A stretch of 64,000 bases of DNA. Source: Paludibacteraceae bacterium. Lineage in GTDB: Bacteria > Bacteroidota > Bacteroidia > Bacteroidales > Paludibacteraceae. Positions within the stretch are counted from its first letter, which is position 1. Each line of letters begins with the position of its first letter. The translations under genes were made by a program, and so were the position numbers. The notes under the pieces are model-generated. The model was given only the letters and a program-made list of their open reading frames with translations. It had not been told where the DNA came from and made no database searches. The stretch lies in assembly GCA_024400115.1 (NCBI GenBank), contig JAKSNF010000002.1:1-64000 (forward strand), given 5' to 3'. Shown here in pieces: positions 18,226-28,323 of the stretch.

Positions 18226-18777
18226 ATGAAGAAACTAGCAAGTACATTTCCCAATATGGTAATCAGCCTAACAGTCATTACCATAGTTGCTGCCACCGCT
18301 TTGGCAGGCGTATATATGCTCACCAAAACACAAATCGAGGATCAAGCTAATCAAACTAAGATTGAAGCCCAAGCAGCCGTCTTGAATGGCCAAGAAGGTC
18401 AAGCGATTGAAGTAGAGGCTGATGGTTTTGGTGGTAAGATGAGAGTCATGGTCGGACTCGCTGCCGACGGTACTATCCTTGGTTACGAGATTCTTGAACA
18501 CAGCGAGACTCCCGGGTTAGGAGACAAAGCCGCAGTATGGTTTAAGGATACCAAAAAACCGAATCAAAACATCATTGGTCGCAAAGCCGGTAATTTAACG
18601 GTAAGTAAAGACGGAGGTGAAGTAGATGCTATCACGGCAGCCACCATCTCTTCTCGCGCTTTCCTAAAAGCCATCAACAGTGCAGCAGCACAAGTAGAAG
18701 GTTGTTCCGGTGCAACACAAGTAGATGGTTGTGCAGAAGCCACCACTAAAGTAGAAACGGAGGATCATCATGAATAA
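18226..18777 (+). CDS. rnfG: Rnf complex subunit RnfG
   Basis: 183 residues, slightly short for RnfG (about 190-220). One N-terminal membrane helix and a periplasmic FMN-binding domain with GYEILEHSETPGLGDK and the flavinylation motif DAITAATIS (near residues 132-140), where the second Thr receives FMN. The Cys-containing C-terminal tail (VEGCSGATQVDGCAEATT) contains a small internal repeat. Overlaps rnfE by 8 nt. Confidence 0.92.
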   Translation: MKKLASTFPNMVISLTVITIVAATALAGVYMLTKTQIEDQANQTKIEAQAAVLNGQEGQAIEVEADGFGGKMRVMVGLAADGTILGYEILEHSETPGLGDKAAVWFKDTKKPNQNIIGRKAGNLTVSKDGGEVDAITAATISSRAFLKAINSAAAQVEGCSGATQVDGCAEATTKVETEDHHE

Positions 18778-19357
18778 TGCATTAAAGACATTGACCAACG
18801 GTATTCTCAAGGAGAATCCAACGTTTGGTTTAGTATTGGGCATGTGCCCTACATTGGCAACGACAACAAGTGCTATTAACGGTATGTCTATGGGTTTAGC
18901 CACAATGTTCGTGCTTATCTGCTCGAACGTGGTTATATCGTTGCTTAAGAACCTTATTCCCGATAAGGTACGTATCCCTGCTTTCATCGTGGTGATTGCT
19001 ACCTTCGTGACCATCGTTCAACTCGTAATGCAAGCTTATGTTCCGACTATTTATGCCACGCTGGGATTATTCATTCCGCTGATTGTAGTGAATTGTATTG
19101 TTCTCGGTCGTGCAGAGGCTTTTGCTGCCAAGAACAGTGTCGGGCTGAGTGCTTTAGACGGCATTGGAATGGGACTCGGATTTACGCTGTCCTTAACGCT
19201 GATTGGCGCTGTGCGCGAGTTCCTCGGAACAGGACATATGTTTAACTTACCTATCGTAAACGAGAGTTACGGAATGTTAATCTTCGTATTAGCTCCGGGT
19301 GCATTTATTGTTCTCGCTTATTTGATGGCACTTATACAGAAAGGAATGAAAAAATGA
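18770..19357 (+). CDS. rnfE: Rnf complex subunit RnfE
   Basis: 195 residues, six membrane helices, with the conserved LGMCPTLATTTSAINGMSMG segment near residue 22. RnfE and RnfA are homologous inverted-topology subunits that together hold an intramembrane [2Fe-2S] cluster via paired Cys (Cys25 here, and Cys in VVNCIVLGRAEAFA). Overlaps rnfG by 8 nt and rnfA by 4 nt. Confidence 0.95.
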   Translation: MNNALKTLTNGILKENPTFGLVLGMCPTLATTTSAINGMSMGLATMFVLICSNVVISLLKNLIPDKVRIPAFIVVIATFVTIVQLVMQAYVPTIYATLGLFIPLIVVNCIVLGRAEAFAAKNSVGLSALDGIGMGLGFTLSLTLIGAVREFLGTGHMFNLPIVNESYGMLIFVLAPGAFIVLAYLMALIQKGMKK

Positions 19358-19959
19358 TTTACTTCTTGATTTTTATATCGGCTATTTTAGTCAATAATAT
19401 CGTCCTCAGCCAGTTCTTAGGTATCTGTCCCTTCTTGGGTGTAAGTAAGAAGATTAATACCGCTCTCGGTATGGGTGCCGCCGTTACCTTCGTTCTTACT
19501 TTAGCCACGGTAGTGACCTATTTGCTCAATCTCCTTCTCGTCAAATGGGAAGTGGAGTTCTTGCAAACGATTCTCTTTATCCTCGTCATTGCCGCTTTGG
19601 TACAGATGATTGAGATTGTGCTCAAAAAGATTAGTCCGTCGCTTTATCAAGCTTTAGGTGTTTTCCTACCCCTCATCACCACCAACTGCTGCCTTTTGGG
19701 TGTGGCTATTTTAGTGGCTAACGGGACATACAAACTGCCTATCGTTAATGGCGTGGTAACTGAACCTACCCTGCTCACGGGTGTGCTCTTTGCTTTAGCA
19801 ACGGCCATCGGTTTCTCGTTGGCATTGGTTTTATTTGCCGGATTGCGCGAACAATTATCGCTCAATAAGATTCCGAAAGCTATGCAAGGAACTCCCATTG
19901 CATTGCTCACGGCAGGCCTTTTAGCAATGGCTTTTATGGGCTTTAGTGGCGTTGTGTAA
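19354..19959 (+). CDS. rnfA: Rnf complex subunit RnfA
   Basis: 201 residues, six membrane helices. FLGICPFLGVSKKINTALGMG near residue 21 and ITTNCCLLGVAI near 108 carry the cluster Cys residues. Last gene of the Rnf operon. A weak hairpin (tgtaa/ttaca) followed by six T residues lies at its end (19955-19978). Confidence 0.95.
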   Translation: MIYFLIFISAILVNNIVLSQFLGICPFLGVSKKINTALGMGAAVTFVLTLATVVTYLLNLLLVKWEVEFLQTILFILVIAALVQMIEIVLKKISPSLYQALGVFLPLITTNCCLLGVAILVANGTYKLPIVNGVVTEPTLLTGVLFALATAIGFSLALVLFAGLREQLSLNKIPKAMQGTPIALLTAGLLAMAFMGFSGVV

Positions 19960-19978
19960 GTAAAAATTACATTTTTTG
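19955..19978 (+). terminator. Weak terminator at the end of the rnf operon
   Basis: 5-bp stem tgtaa/ttaca with a T6 tract. It overlaps the rnfA stop codon and lies just before the tRNA-Leu promoter. Confidence 0.4.
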
Positions 19979-19997
19979 ACGTTTTTTTGCAAAAATA

Positions 19998-20029
19998 TTT
20001 GCGTATATCAGAAAAAAGCAGTACTTTTG
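19998..20029 (+). promoter_or_regulatory. Promoter for tRNA-Leu
   Basis: TTTG 19998-20001 followed by CGTATATCA, 20 nt, TACTTTTG 20022-20029. A 60-nt leader with a GC-rich hairpin (ggcggg/cccgcc, about 20062-20087) precedes the mature tRNA. Confidence 0.85.
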
Positions 20030-20090
20030 CATGCTCATTTGAAAGAATGAGGTCGTAATGGGGGCGGGAAAGTCCACTTCCCCGCCCAAC

Positions 20091-20170
20091 GCCCAGGTGG
20101 CGGAATAGGTAGACGCGCTGGTCTCAAACACCAGTGGGAAACCGTGCCGGTTCGACCCCGGCCCTGGGTA
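20091..20170 (+). tRNA. tRNA-Leu (CAA)
   Basis: 80 nt, class II with a long variable arm. Acceptor gcccagg/cctgggt (one G-U pair), anticodon stem ctggt/accag with loop ctcaaac giving CAA, T loop ttcgacc, discriminator A at 20170. No CCA encoded. Confidence 0.92.
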
Positions 20171-20171
20171 C

Positions 20172-20200
20172 AAGAGAGAATCTTCGGGTTCTCTCTTTGA
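20172..20200 (+). terminator. Hairpin after tRNA-Leu
   Basis: Perfect 9-bp stem 20172-20180 with 20189-20197 around an 8-nt loop. The T tract is short, so read-through to korA 43 bp later is possible; no separate korA promoter is obvious. Confidence 0.6.
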
Positions 20201-20242
20201 GCGAAAAGACCCTTAATCTAATTTTTCTAACCATAAAAAATT

Positions 20243-22105
20243 ATGCAAAAACAAAACGTAGTTATTAAGTTCTGCGGAGATTCCGGAGACGGTATGCAAT
20301 TGACGGGAAATATGTTCTCGTCCCTTAGCGCCATCTTAGGTAATGAGATTTCTACTCTCCCCGACTTCCCCGCTGAGATTCGCGCACCGCAAGGAACATT
20401 AGGTGGTGTGAGCGGTTTCCAAGTTAATTTAGGTGCCGGCGTTTATACCCCGGGTGACAAAGCCGACGTGTTAGTTGCTATGAACGCAGCTGCGCTCAAA
20501 GTCTGCACCTTAGGTAGTAAATTCAATCAAGCCGGAGCCAAGTACAACGAGCAAGACTGCACGTTCAAGAAGAACGCCGTTGTGATTATTGACACGGACG
20601 CCTTCACGGACAAGGACCTCGAGAAAGCGCTTTATCAAACGCGCAAGATGGAGGAAGTGTTCGTAGAGTTAGGTTTGCCCGAATCAGTACAGATCGTACC
20701 CGTAGCATTGACTCAACTAACCAAAGAAGCCCTCAAAGATAGCGGCTTAGACAATAAGTCCATCCTCAAGAGCCGTAATATGTTTGCCCTCGGTATCGTT
20801 TGCTGGTTATTTGACCGCCCGATGGATAAGGCTATTCACTTCCTCGAGGGTAAGTTCGCCAAGAAACCCGCTCTTATTGCTCCTAACGTTAAGGTGCTCA
20901 CCGATGGTTTCAACTATGGTAATAACCTCGCGCTCAATATCCAAACTATCCACGTGGATTCATCGGAAGATTTAGAGCACGGAACCTATACCTCTATTGC
21001 CGGTAACAAAGCTACCGCTTGGGGTCTGATTGCTGCTGCTGAGAAATGTGGTAAGCGCCTCTTCTTAGGTTCTTATCCTATCACCCCCGCTACCGACATC
21101 ATGCACGAACTCGCCGGTCGTAAAGACCAGAACGTGATGGTTGTTCAAGCCGAGGATGAGATTGCCGGCGTTTGTACCGCTATTGGTGCATCCTTCGCAG
21201 GTGACCTTGCTGCTACTACCACTTCCGGTCCCGGTTTGAGTCTTAAGTCTGAGGCTATCGGTCTGGCTGTTATGGCAGAACTGCCACTCGTAGTAGTGGA
21301 TGTTCAACGTGGTGGACCTTCTACCGGTCTTCCTACTAAGACGGAGCAAACAGACCTATTACAAGCCGTTTATGGACGTAACGGTGAGTGCCCTGCGGTT
21401 GTTATTGCCGCTTCCACCAGCGCTAACTGCTTCCATTTCGCTTATGAGGCAGCTAAGATTGCCGTGGAGAACATGACTCCTGTTATCCTCATGACCGATA
21501 CTTATTTGGCTAATGGTACTGCTCTTTGGCGTATTCCTAAACTGAGCGAACTACCGGCTATCAAACCGCAATCGGTTCCCGAAGAACTGAAGGGTAAATA
21601 TAGTGTTTCTCTCCGTGACGAGAACAGTATCCGTTATTGGGCAACTCCCGGTATGGAGGGTTATGAGCATCGTAATATCGGTTTGGAACGCGACAGCGTA
21701 AAGGGTAGTATCTCCACCAACCCTGAGAACCATGAGAAGATGACATTGGCTCGCCAAGCTAAGGTTAACCAAGTGGCTAATAAGATTCCTGAACTCAAGG
21801 TTATTGGTAATATTCAGAGCGACACCCTCCTTGTTGGTTGGGGTTCGACCGAAGGACATATCCATGCCGCCGCCAATGAGTTAGGTTGCGCTATGGCTCA
21901 CTTCAATTACATTAACCCGCTGCCCAAGAACACCGCTGAAGTGTTACGAGCTTATAAGCGCGTCATTGTATGTGAGTTGAATAATGGTCAGTTTGCTTCG
22001 CTGCTGCGCTCTAAAGTGAGCGGTGTGGACTTCTTACAAGTCAACAGCATGAAGGGACAACCGTTCCAAGTAGAAGATATTGTTAAATCTGTTAAAGCCT
22101 TATAA
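20243..22105 (+). CDS. korA: 2-oxoacid:ferredoxin oxidoreductase, fused gamma-alpha subunit (KorA)
   Basis: 620 residues. An N-terminal gamma domain (about 1-185; CGDSGDGMQLTG, PDFPAEIRAPQGTLGGVSGFQ) is fused to the alpha domain (about 225-620; GSYPITPATDIMHELA, QAEDEIAGVCTAIGASFAG, TTTSGPGLSLKSEA). This fusion is typical of two-subunit 2-oxoglutarate:ferredoxin oxidoreductases, which convert 2-oxoglutarate, CoA and oxidised ferredoxin to succinyl-CoA, CO2 and reduced ferredoxin. Substrate choice among 2-oxoacids is inferred. Reduced ferredoxin could feed the Rnf complex encoded just upstream. 3 bp precede korB. Confidence 0.92.
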   Translation: MQKQNVVIKFCGDSGDGMQLTGNMFSSLSAILGNEISTLPDFPAEIRAPQGTLGGVSGFQVNLGAGVYTPGDKADVLVAMNAAALKVCTLGSKFNQAGAKYNEQDCTFKKNAVVIIDTDAFTDKDLEKALYQTRKMEEVFVELGLPESVQIVPVALTQLTKEALKDSGLDNKSILKSRNMFALGIVCWLFDRPMDKAIHFLEGKFAKKPALIAPNVKVLTDGFNYGNNLALNIQTIHVDSSEDLEHGTYTSIAGNKATAWGLIAAAEKCGKRLFLGSYPITPATDIMHELAGRKDQNVMVVQAEDEIAGVCTAIGASFAGDLAATTTSGPGLSLKSEAIGLAVMAELPLVVVDVQRGGPSTGLPTKTEQTDLLQAVYGRNGECPAVVIAASTSANCFHFAYEAAKIAVENMTPVILMTDTYLANGTALWRIPKLSELPAIKPQSVPEELKGKYSVSLRDENSIRYWATPGMEGYEHRNIGLERDSVKGSISTNPENHEKMTLARQAKVNQVANKIPELKVIGNIQSDTLLVGWGSTEGHIHAAANELGCAMAHFNYINPLPKNTAEVLRAYKRVIVCELNNGQFASLLRSKVSGVDFLQVNSMKGQPFQVEDIVKSVKAL

Positions 22106-22108
22106 GTC

Positions 22109-23137
22109 ATGGAAGCAAGTCAATTTAAGAGTGATCAATATGTACGTTTCTGTCCTGGTTGCGGTGACCACGCTATCTGCATGGCTCTCCAAAAAGCAAT
22201 GGCAGAAGTAGGAGTAGAAACATATAACACAGTCGTTATTTCGGGTATCGGATGTTCTTCTCGTATGCCCCACTACCTCAATACGTATGGTTTTAACACG
22301 ATTCATGGTCGTGGTGGTGCTATCGCTACGGGTGTCAAGACCTCTCATCCCGAACTGACCGTTTGGCAAATGACCGGTGATGGTGACTGCTTGGCTATCG
22401 GTGGTAACCATTTCATCCACGAGATTCGTCGTAATGTGGACCTCAATATCTGCCTCTTCAATAACCGTATTTATGGTTTGACCAAGGGACAATATTCCCC
22501 GACTTCACCGAAAGGATTCGTTAGTAAGTCGTCTCCTTTTGGAACGGTTGAGCGTCCCTTTATTCCTGCTGAATTAGTATTGGGTGCCCGCGGCACTTTC
22601 TTTGCTCGCACCTTGGATGTGGATATGCCGACCACCGTGAACTGCATGGTTCAAGCCAACAAGCACAAAGGTGCCAGTGTCATTGAGTGCCTTGTTAACT
22701 GCGTTATCTTCAATAACGGCACACACAGTTGGATTGCAGACCGCGAGACACGTGCCGAGCGCAGTATCGTGCTCAAGCATGGTGAGAAGATGATCTTCGG
22801 TGCTAATAAGGACAAGGGTATTGCTTTGGACTACTCCACCGTTATTCCTCACCTTATCGTTGTGCCTGCTGATGATGAGCGCGTACTCGTGCATGACGCC
22901 CACATGGAGGATCCAACCTTGCATCGTATGCTGGCTCTTATGGGACAAGAGAAGTTCACGGATGTGGCTAATGCCGAGGCACAACCCGAGTTACCTATTG
23001 CTTTGGGTGTTATTCGTGACGTAGAGGCAGAGACCTATAACGAGGCTGTCAACAAGCAGATTGATGACATCCACACTACGGCTAAAGCCAAGACGTTCGA
23101 CGAACTGACGCAAACATTAGAGCATTGGGATATGTAA
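22109..23137 (+). CDS. korB: 2-oxoacid:ferredoxin oxidoreductase beta subunit (KorB)
   Basis: 342 residues. Thiamine-diphosphate-binding subunit with FCPGCGDHAICMA near the N-terminus (Cys ligands for a [4Fe-4S] cluster), GIGCSSRMPHY, the TPP motif GDGDCLAIGGNHFIHEIRRN and FNNRIYGLTKGQYSPT. Partner of the KorA chain immediately upstream. A strong terminator 48 nt downstream ends the unit. Confidence 0.94.
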   Translation: MEASQFKSDQYVRFCPGCGDHAICMALQKAMAEVGVETYNTVVISGIGCSSRMPHYLNTYGFNTIHGRGGAIATGVKTSHPELTVWQMTGDGDCLAIGGNHFIHEIRRNVDLNICLFNNRIYGLTKGQYSPTSPKGFVSKSSPFGTVERPFIPAELVLGARGTFFARTLDVDMPTTVNCMVQANKHKGASVIECLVNCVIFNNGTHSWIADRETRAERSIVLKHGEKMIFGANKDKGIALDYSTVIPHLIVVPADDERVLVHDAHMEDPTLHRMLALMGQEKFTDVANAEAQPELPIALGVIRDVEAETYNEAVNKQIDDIHTTAKAKTFDELTQTLEHWDM

Positions 23138-23185
23138 TCAAAAAACTGTATCTCGAGTAATCGAACAGCATGTTTTATACTAAGG

Positions 23186-23212
23186 AAGCCGGTTCATAGA
23201 CCGGCTTTTTTA
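23186..23212 (+). terminator. Rho-independent terminator of korAB
   Basis: Perfect 8-bp stem aagccggt/accggctt (23186-23193, 23200-23207) followed by T6. It marks the left edge of the accessory island. Confidence 0.9.
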
Positions 23213-23230
23213 GTGTAAAATACAGAAATA

Positions 23231-23262
23231 TTTGCGTATATGATAATTTTTTAGTAATTTTG
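23231..23262 (+). promoter_or_regulatory. Strong promoter at the left edge of the accessory island
   Basis: TTTG 23231-23234 with CGTATATGA, 20 nt, TAATTTTG 23255-23262. No gene begins within 200 nt. The transcript would run through a leader of about 240 nt to the 31-codon ORF at 23504. A second -7-like element TACTTTTG at 23423-23430 lacks a clear -33 TTTG. Confidence 0.75.
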
Positions 23263-23503
23263 CCACCGAAATAAAAAATATCGTTTGGAAGGCATAAAAT
23301 CCCCGTCACCCACTGACGTTAAATAGTGAGGACATATTTCTAAATGCGCTTTTCCTTGTCGTTTTGGCAGAAAAGTGCAATTTTTTTTGCATCCACTGAC
23401 CAAAGGTGTCAGGAAATAGCAGTACTTTTGCAGCGTCAAATGAAAATAAACCCGTTCGAACTACTCGCCGGACACCAAACACAAGACACTAAACACAAGC
23501 ATT

Positions 23504-23599
23504 ATGGAAACAGAAAACAACATTTTAACAGGAGCTTGCATCCTTATTATTTTTAGTATGATTACTTATGCGTGCGTGCAATTGGCGACAATCTTTTGA
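23504..23599 (+). CDS. Small membrane protein (31 aa), unknown
   Basis: 31 codons, ATG to TGA. Polar start METENN, then a hydrophobic stretch of about 20 residues (ILTGACILIIFSMITYACVQ) fit for one membrane helix. It lies 74 nt after a TACTTTTG -7 element and about 240 nt after a complete promoter. It could be a leader or toxin-like peptide, or a chance ORF. The rest of the gap from 23138 to 23696 holds the korAB terminator, the promoters and no longer convincing gene. I do not recognise a family. Confidence 0.45.
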   Translation: METENNILTGACILIIFSMITYACVQLATIF

Positions 23600-23624
23600 T
23601 ATTTTCGTACAAAATGCAAATAAA

Positions 23625-23656
23625 TTTGTGTATATGAGATTTTTTCCGTAATTTTG
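23625..23656 (+). promoter_or_regulatory. Promoter for DUF1016 nuclease gene
   Basis: TTTG 23625-23628 followed by TGTATATGA, 20 nt, TAATTTTG 23649-23656. The ATG lies 41 nt beyond. Confidence 0.85.
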
Positions 23657-23696
23657 CAAGCGAAATATAAAAGTAATAATATAAAATCACAGCAGT

Positions 23697-24755
23697 ATGA
23701 CTAATGAAGTTGTTGACATTAAAAAGTCCACCATGCAGAATTCTATTGCAATGCCAGATACAGATTTGATACAATTGGCAGATTCGATTGCGAGCATTGT
23801 AGGTCAAGCAAAAGTCCATATAGCGGTATCTGTTAATTCTGCTATGGTTGAAACTTATTGGCACATAGGACGGCATATAGTAGAGTTTGAGCAGAAAGGT
23901 GAAGTTAGAGCAAAATATGGAGACGCATTATTACCACGTTTGTCAAAGGTGTTAAGTATGAAGTTAGGCAAAGGCTTTAGTCGTCCGAATCTTAACTTTA
24001 TGCGTAAGTTTTATTTGCTCTATCCAAATTGTCAGACAGTGTCTAACAAATTGTCATGGAGTCATATCTGTGAACTTATAACAATTGATGATGACTTGGA
24101 GCGCAGTTTCTACGAGAAGGAATGTATATCCGAACATTGGTCACTTCGTGCGTTGCGAAGACAAATTGATAGCGGTTTGTTTATGCGACTTGCGCTCAGC
24201 AAGGATAAAGAAGGGGTGCTTGCTCTTGCTCATGAAGGCATAAAACAAACAGATATACAAGTGCCGGAAGATGTGGTACGTGACACCTATACACTGGAGT
24301 TCCTTGGACTGAATGCAAAAAAACGCTTTAAGGAAGGTGATTTGCAAAAATTGTTGCAAGATAATATGAAGACCATGCTTTTAGAGTTGGGTAAAGGATT
24401 TTTATTTCAAGAGGAACAATATCACATGTGCATAAACAATCACCACTACCATGTAGATCTTTTGTTTTACCATCGTATCTTGCGTTGTTATGTGTTGATA
24501 GACCTAAAACGAGGTGCAGTTACTCATCGGGATATTGGACAAATGAATCTGTATTTGGGTTATTTTGCAAAAGAAATGATGCTTGACGGAGAAAATCCGC
24601 CTATTGGCATTTTACTAGGACATAGTAAAGATGACCTCATGATAGAATATGCGACGTATGGCATGGATACCAATCTATTTATTTCTAAATATGAATTATT
24701 CTTACCCAACAAAGAGGAGCTACGTAAGATGATAAATAAAATTACTTCAGAATAA
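23697..24755 (+). CDS. DUF1016 / YhcG-family PD-(D/E)XK nuclease
   Basis: 352 residues in the two-part DUF1016 architecture: N-terminal helical domain (about 25-170; SVNSAMVETYWHIGRHIVEFEQ, GFSRPNLNFMRKFYLLYP) and a C-terminal PDDEXK nuclease domain with Asp254 and Asp269-Leu-Lys271 as the candidate catalytic core (HVDLLF ... IDLKRG). Members often accompany restriction-modification or mobile loci, though their reaction is not well defined. It has its own promoter and is separated from the helicase gene by 145 bp holding a truncated tRNA. Codon use is AT-rich like the rest of the island. Confidence 0.88.
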   Translation: MTNEVVDIKKSTMQNSIAMPDTDLIQLADSIASIVGQAKVHIAVSVNSAMVETYWHIGRHIVEFEQKGEVRAKYGDALLPRLSKVLSMKLGKGFSRPNLNFMRKFYLLYPNCQTVSNKLSWSHICELITIDDDLERSFYEKECISEHWSLRALRRQIDSGLFMRLALSKDKEGVLALAHEGIKQTDIQVPEDVVRDTYTLEFLGLNAKKRFKEGDLQKLLQDNMKTMLLELGKGFLFQEEQYHMCINNHHYHVDLLFYHRILRCYVLIDLKRGAVTHRDIGQMNLYLGYFAKEMMLDGENPPIGILLGHSKDDLMIEYATYGMDTNLFISKYELFLPNKEELRKMINKITSE

Positions 24756-24813
24756 ATTGCGATTATAAAAAACACAAGTAGCCGCAAAGGGAAACAAGAG
24801 AAATAAATAAGGA

Positions 24814-24839
24814 GGGGTATTAGCTCATCTGGTAGAGCG
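24814..24839 (+). tRNA. Truncated tRNA-like 5' half (pseudo-tRNA)
   Basis: ggggtat followed by a perfect D arm (tagctc..ggta..gagcg) as in the 5' half of a tRNA, then aaccatatgtact with a CAT-containing loop-like stretch. No T loop (GTTCGA) and no 3' acceptor strand follow, so it cannot fold as a tRNA. It sits 61 nt before the helicase start and may be the scar of an insertion at a tRNA gene. Confidence 0.6.
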
Positions 24840-24900
24840 TAACCATATGTACTTCTACTAGAGGTTGAAGAAATAAAAAAATAATTAAATATTTTTCGAT

Positions 24901-27900
24901 ATGCTTATTGATAACAAAGTTGATCGTTACAAGGACGATGGTTTTGACATTGTAACCGTATGGGACTTTATTAACGAATTTGCAGGTAAAGATTCCCAGC
25001 AAACCGGTAAGTTAGATATAGTTACCGGCTACTTTACAATTCGAGCCTTAAGCAAACTATACCAACAGATACCAGAGGATGACGAATTTCGGTTAGTTTC
25101 TTCCGAAATGGTGAAAGCAGAAGATGATGATGCACACGTTATTGACTTGCTTAACGGGGCGATGGACATTGACTCAACTCTGAGTTTGGATCAAGATGCC
25201 AAGAACGCTCGCGCATTTCTTGAACGCAATAATGTCTACGTAAAAGCTATTGTTGATGCGTTTTGTCACGCAAAAGCATACATGTTCAAAAATGATATAC
25301 AACGTAACGATAGTTTTTATCTAACGGGAAGTAGCAATTTGACAGATGCCGGATTGGGATTGAAAAAATCCTCCAACGTTGAATTGTCAATAGGAGATCC
25401 ATGTAAACAAAATAATCCGGAATATCAAGCAGTTTGCTCTTGGTTTGAAGATATTTGGAAACATGCAACGGATAAAATTCCATCTGACCCGCAAAATCCA
25501 AAGTCTGAGAAAATTAGTGTCAAAGACTATTTTATAAAGCAAATTGAAGACTATTTCCGCAAATACACTCCGGAAGAAATCTATTACAAGATATTGTTTG
25601 AGCTATTCAATGCCGATATAGATTTGGAAAGTGGTATCGAGCATAAACAAGATATGTCGTTGTTGCAGACGAGCGCCATTTGGAACACGTTGTTTAATTA
25701 TCAGCAGAAAGGAGTTATCTCGCTTATCAAGATGCTCCGCAAATACAATGGTGCAATCTTGGCCGATGCAGTGGGCTTGGGTAAAACGTTTTCTGCATTA
25801 GCCGTAATTAAGTTTTTCCAAACTCAAGGATACACTACGGTTCTGTTTTGTCCAAAGAAGTTGGAACAAAACTGGATTCAATATCAACGTCGACACGGTT
25901 CTCAGTTTGATCGAGATGAGTTTGATTACTTGGTGCGTTTTCATACTGATTTGCAAAATAATCGCTTACAGGATGCATATAACGAAGCACCACTTGAATA
26001 CTTACAAGGTAGAAAGAAGTTGTTAATTGTTATAGATGAGAGCCATAATTTGCGCAATGAGAAGTCTGGACGGTATCAAGAGTTAGTTGATTCACTTATC
26101 GGAAAAAGAGATGAAAACGACAATCGTGATGTAAAAGTGTTGATGTTATCAGCAACACCTATCAACACCGGTCTTGCAGACGTGAAAGGGCAGTTTAACC
26201 TTATCGGTCGTGGAGCAGATGATGCGTTTAAAGGAGAAGAGTTTGAAGTTGAATCACTTAAAAACCTATTTACGGCGGGACAAAAGCAGTATAACAAATG
26301 GTGTGAGGATGAGGAAAGAACTATAGGAGGCTTTATCTCTAAATTATCTCCTAAGTTCTTTAATTTGACTGATAAACTTATTGTGGCTCGCACTCGTAAG
26401 ATGATTGAAAAGACTTTGAATGAAGATTTGCATTTCCCCAAGAAAGATAAACCAGATAATGTTTATCAAGGAGTTGACCACTTTGGAAAATATCGCTCCA
26501 CCCAAGAAATATATGCTGCTTTTGAGAAATTAAATTTAACAGCCTATCAACCAAGTAAATATATTCCAGAGCATATAGCCAACGCAAAGAAAGAGGCAAA
26601 GAGTGATTGGCAAGACGACTTCTTCCGTGAGCAGTTCCTTGTTAAGATGATGGGAATATTATTCTTAAAACGTCTGGAGAGTAGTTGGTATGCACTACTG
26701 CTTACCGTTAAGAAGGTTCTTGATATTCACCAACAAACTTTAACAAAGGTCTTGGCTTTCAAGGAAAAGAAGAATTCTGCAAGTGTAGATATTGATTTTG
26801 ATGTTGATGATGAGCAGACAGAGGCTTTTGCTTTACAACGTAAAAGCGGTCCTATTCGTCTTAGTGAGATGAAAAACTTAAATGGTTTTGAACAAAATCT
26901 TCGCCATGACATTAATATGCTTAACGAAATATATGAAAGCTTGTTAGCCTTTGAGGAGGATTATCATAAGGGAATGGAATATGACCAAAAACTGGATAAG
27001 TTACAAGAGTTGCTCGAAAACAAACGTAATTTGGACAATAAAAAGGTCGTCATCTTCACAGCTTATGCAGACACTGCGAAATTCATTTACGAGGAACTTA
27101 AAAAACGTGGCATTACCAAAATGGCAATGGTTTCCGGTCAAGAAATTTTGACGACGGGTCATCAAAGTACCACGAATTACAATGAGATATTACAATGCTT
27201 TGCTCCATATAGCAAGTTGTATAAGGAAAAAGATTGGACGCTTCTTTATGAAAACGCCAATCTTAGCCGATTGGAATACTACGATGACAATAAACATCGT
27301 TGGGAGGTTCCCTATGAAATTTGGTTAGAACAACTAAAAACACAAAATCACAGTGCCCTGCGGCTCATAAATGACGAAATAGATGTTCTCATTGCGACAG
27401 ACTGTTTGTCAGAAGGTCAGAACTTACAAGACGCAGACATGCAAGTCAATTATGATATTCACTGGAATCCGGTTCGTTTAATTCAGCGTTTTGGACGTAT
27501 TGATCGTATTGGTTCGCGTAATGAAAAAATCAAATGTGTTAATTTCTGGCCTGCAAAATCTTTTGAAGAATATTTGAATTTAGAAGACCGCATCATGAGC
27601 CGCATGGCTATTATGAATCTTGCCGGCAGTGAAACTCAGGACTTAAACGAGAAATTTGAGGAGATGGTGAAAGATAACGTTCTCCAAGACAAGAATGCAG
27701 ACCGTCTTCTTAAAGAATTGTCGGAGAATAGTATTACGGATATTGAGAGTCAAAAAACACTCTCCCTTAAAGATTTCTCATTTGAAGTGTACCGTCAAGA
27801 CCTAATTGATTACTTTGAACGGAACAAAGATATATTTAGGAAGATGCCCAATGGAATTTTTTCCGGTTTTGGCGTTTTGCCTAATCTTTTCGAACAGGTA

Positions 27901-28314
27901 CCTGAAAGTTTAATCGCTGTTGTTGGTTATCCTCACAGAGAACCAGGAAGTAAGAAAGCGTATAAAAACATCTACTTGATGTGCCAACCGGCTGTTGAAG
28001 ATTTGCCAGCAACGTATGTGGAAATCAATCAAGCCGAAATCTTAGAGTTTTTGAGGCAAAACAAATATGCAGAACGTTTTGTTCCTAATTGGATAGAGAA
28101 CAATGATTCGGACAAACTAAATCGCTTAACTCTTATCTTACGGAATTGGATGCAGCAAATGGCACCTCAAGAAAATAAGATTGAGTTGAAGGGTCGTTTC
28201 CGCTCGAATGGAACGGCTACGCAGAAGAAATCTGCTGACGAAGAGAGTTTGGATAAGAAGTTCCAATTAGAGAACTTTGATCTTATCGTTTGGGAATACA
28301 TCACACGCCAATAA
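24901..28314 (+). CDS. Phospholipase D-like nuclease / SNF2-type helicase fusion (restriction or defence factor)
   Basis: 1137 residues. N-terminal PLD-family half-site: His123-x-Lys125 (CHAKAYMF) and GSSN (143-146), the single HKD motif of PLD-type nucleases that work as dimers. From about residue 250 a superfamily 2 SNF2-like motor: Walker A DAVGLGKT (Lys295), DESH (379-382), LSATPINTG, and a C-terminal RecA lobe with [25 protein letters not shown] and [11 protein letters not shown]. The gene is followed 9 bp later by the methyltransferase gene, so the two probably form a modification/cleavage pair: the PLD domain as nuclease, the helicase as translocase, the other protein giving specificity. 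Resembles DISARM/BREX-like and helicase-containing restriction systems without matching one fully. Confidence 0.82.
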   Translation: MLIDNKVDRYKDDGFDIVTVWDFINEFAGKDSQQTGKLDIVTGYFTIRALSKLYQQIPEDDEFRLVSSEMVKAEDDDAHVIDLLNGAMDIDSTLSLDQDAKNARAFLERNNVYVKAIVDAFCHAKAYMFKNDIQRNDSFYLTGSSNLTDAGLGLKKSSNVELSIGDPCKQNNPEYQAVCSWFEDIWKHATDKIPSDPQNPKSEKISVKDYFIKQIEDYFRKYTPEEIYYKILFELFNADIDLESGIEHKQDMSLLQTSAIWNTLFNYQQKGVISLIKMLRKYNGAILADAVGLGKTFSALAVIKFFQTQGYTTVLFCPKKLEQNWIQYQRRHGSQFDRDEFDYLVRFHTDLQNNRLQDAYNEAPLEYLQGRKKLLIVIDESHNLRNEKSGRYQELVDSLIGKRDENDNRDVKVLMLSATPINTGLADVKGQFNLIGRGADDAFKGEEFEVESLKNLFTAGQKQYNKWCEDEERTIGGFISKLSPKFFNLTDKLIVARTRKMIEKTLNEDLHFPKKDKPDNVYQGVDHFGKYRSTQEIYAAFEKLNLTAYQPSKYIPEHIANAKKEAKSDWQDDFFREQFLVKMMGILFLKRLESSWYALLLTVKKVLDIHQQTLTKVLAFKEKKNSASVDIDFDVDDEQTEAFALQRKSGPIRLSEMKNLNGFEQNLRHDINMLNEIYESLLAFEEDYHKGMEYDQKLDKLQELLENKRNLDNKKVVIFTAYADTAKFIYEELKKRGITKMAMVSGQEILTTGHQSTTNYNEILQCFAPYSKLYKEKDWTLLYENANLSRLEYYDDNKHRWEVPYEIWLEQLKTQNHSALRLINDEIDVLIATDCLSEGQNLQDADMQVNYDIHWNPVRLIQRFGRIDRIGSRNEKIKCVNFWPAKSFEEYLNLEDRIMSRMAIMNLAGSETQDLNEKFEEMVKDNVLQDKNADRLLKELSENSITDIESQKTLSLKDFSFEVYRQDLIDYFERNKDIFRKMPNGIFSGFGVLPNLFEQVPESLIAVVGYPHREPGSKKAYKNIYLMCQPAVEDLPATYVEINQAEILEFLRQNKYAERFVPNWIENNDSDKLNRLTLILRNWMQQMAPQENKIELKGRFRSNGTATQKKSADEESLDKKFQLENFDLIVWEYITRQ

Positions 28315-28323
28315 ATCACTTGT

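Noticed and set aside
23344..23556. 70-codon plus-strand ORF upstream of the 31-aa peptide
   Set aside because: It overlaps promoter elements, has no recognisable motif and is in a different frame from the better small ORF.
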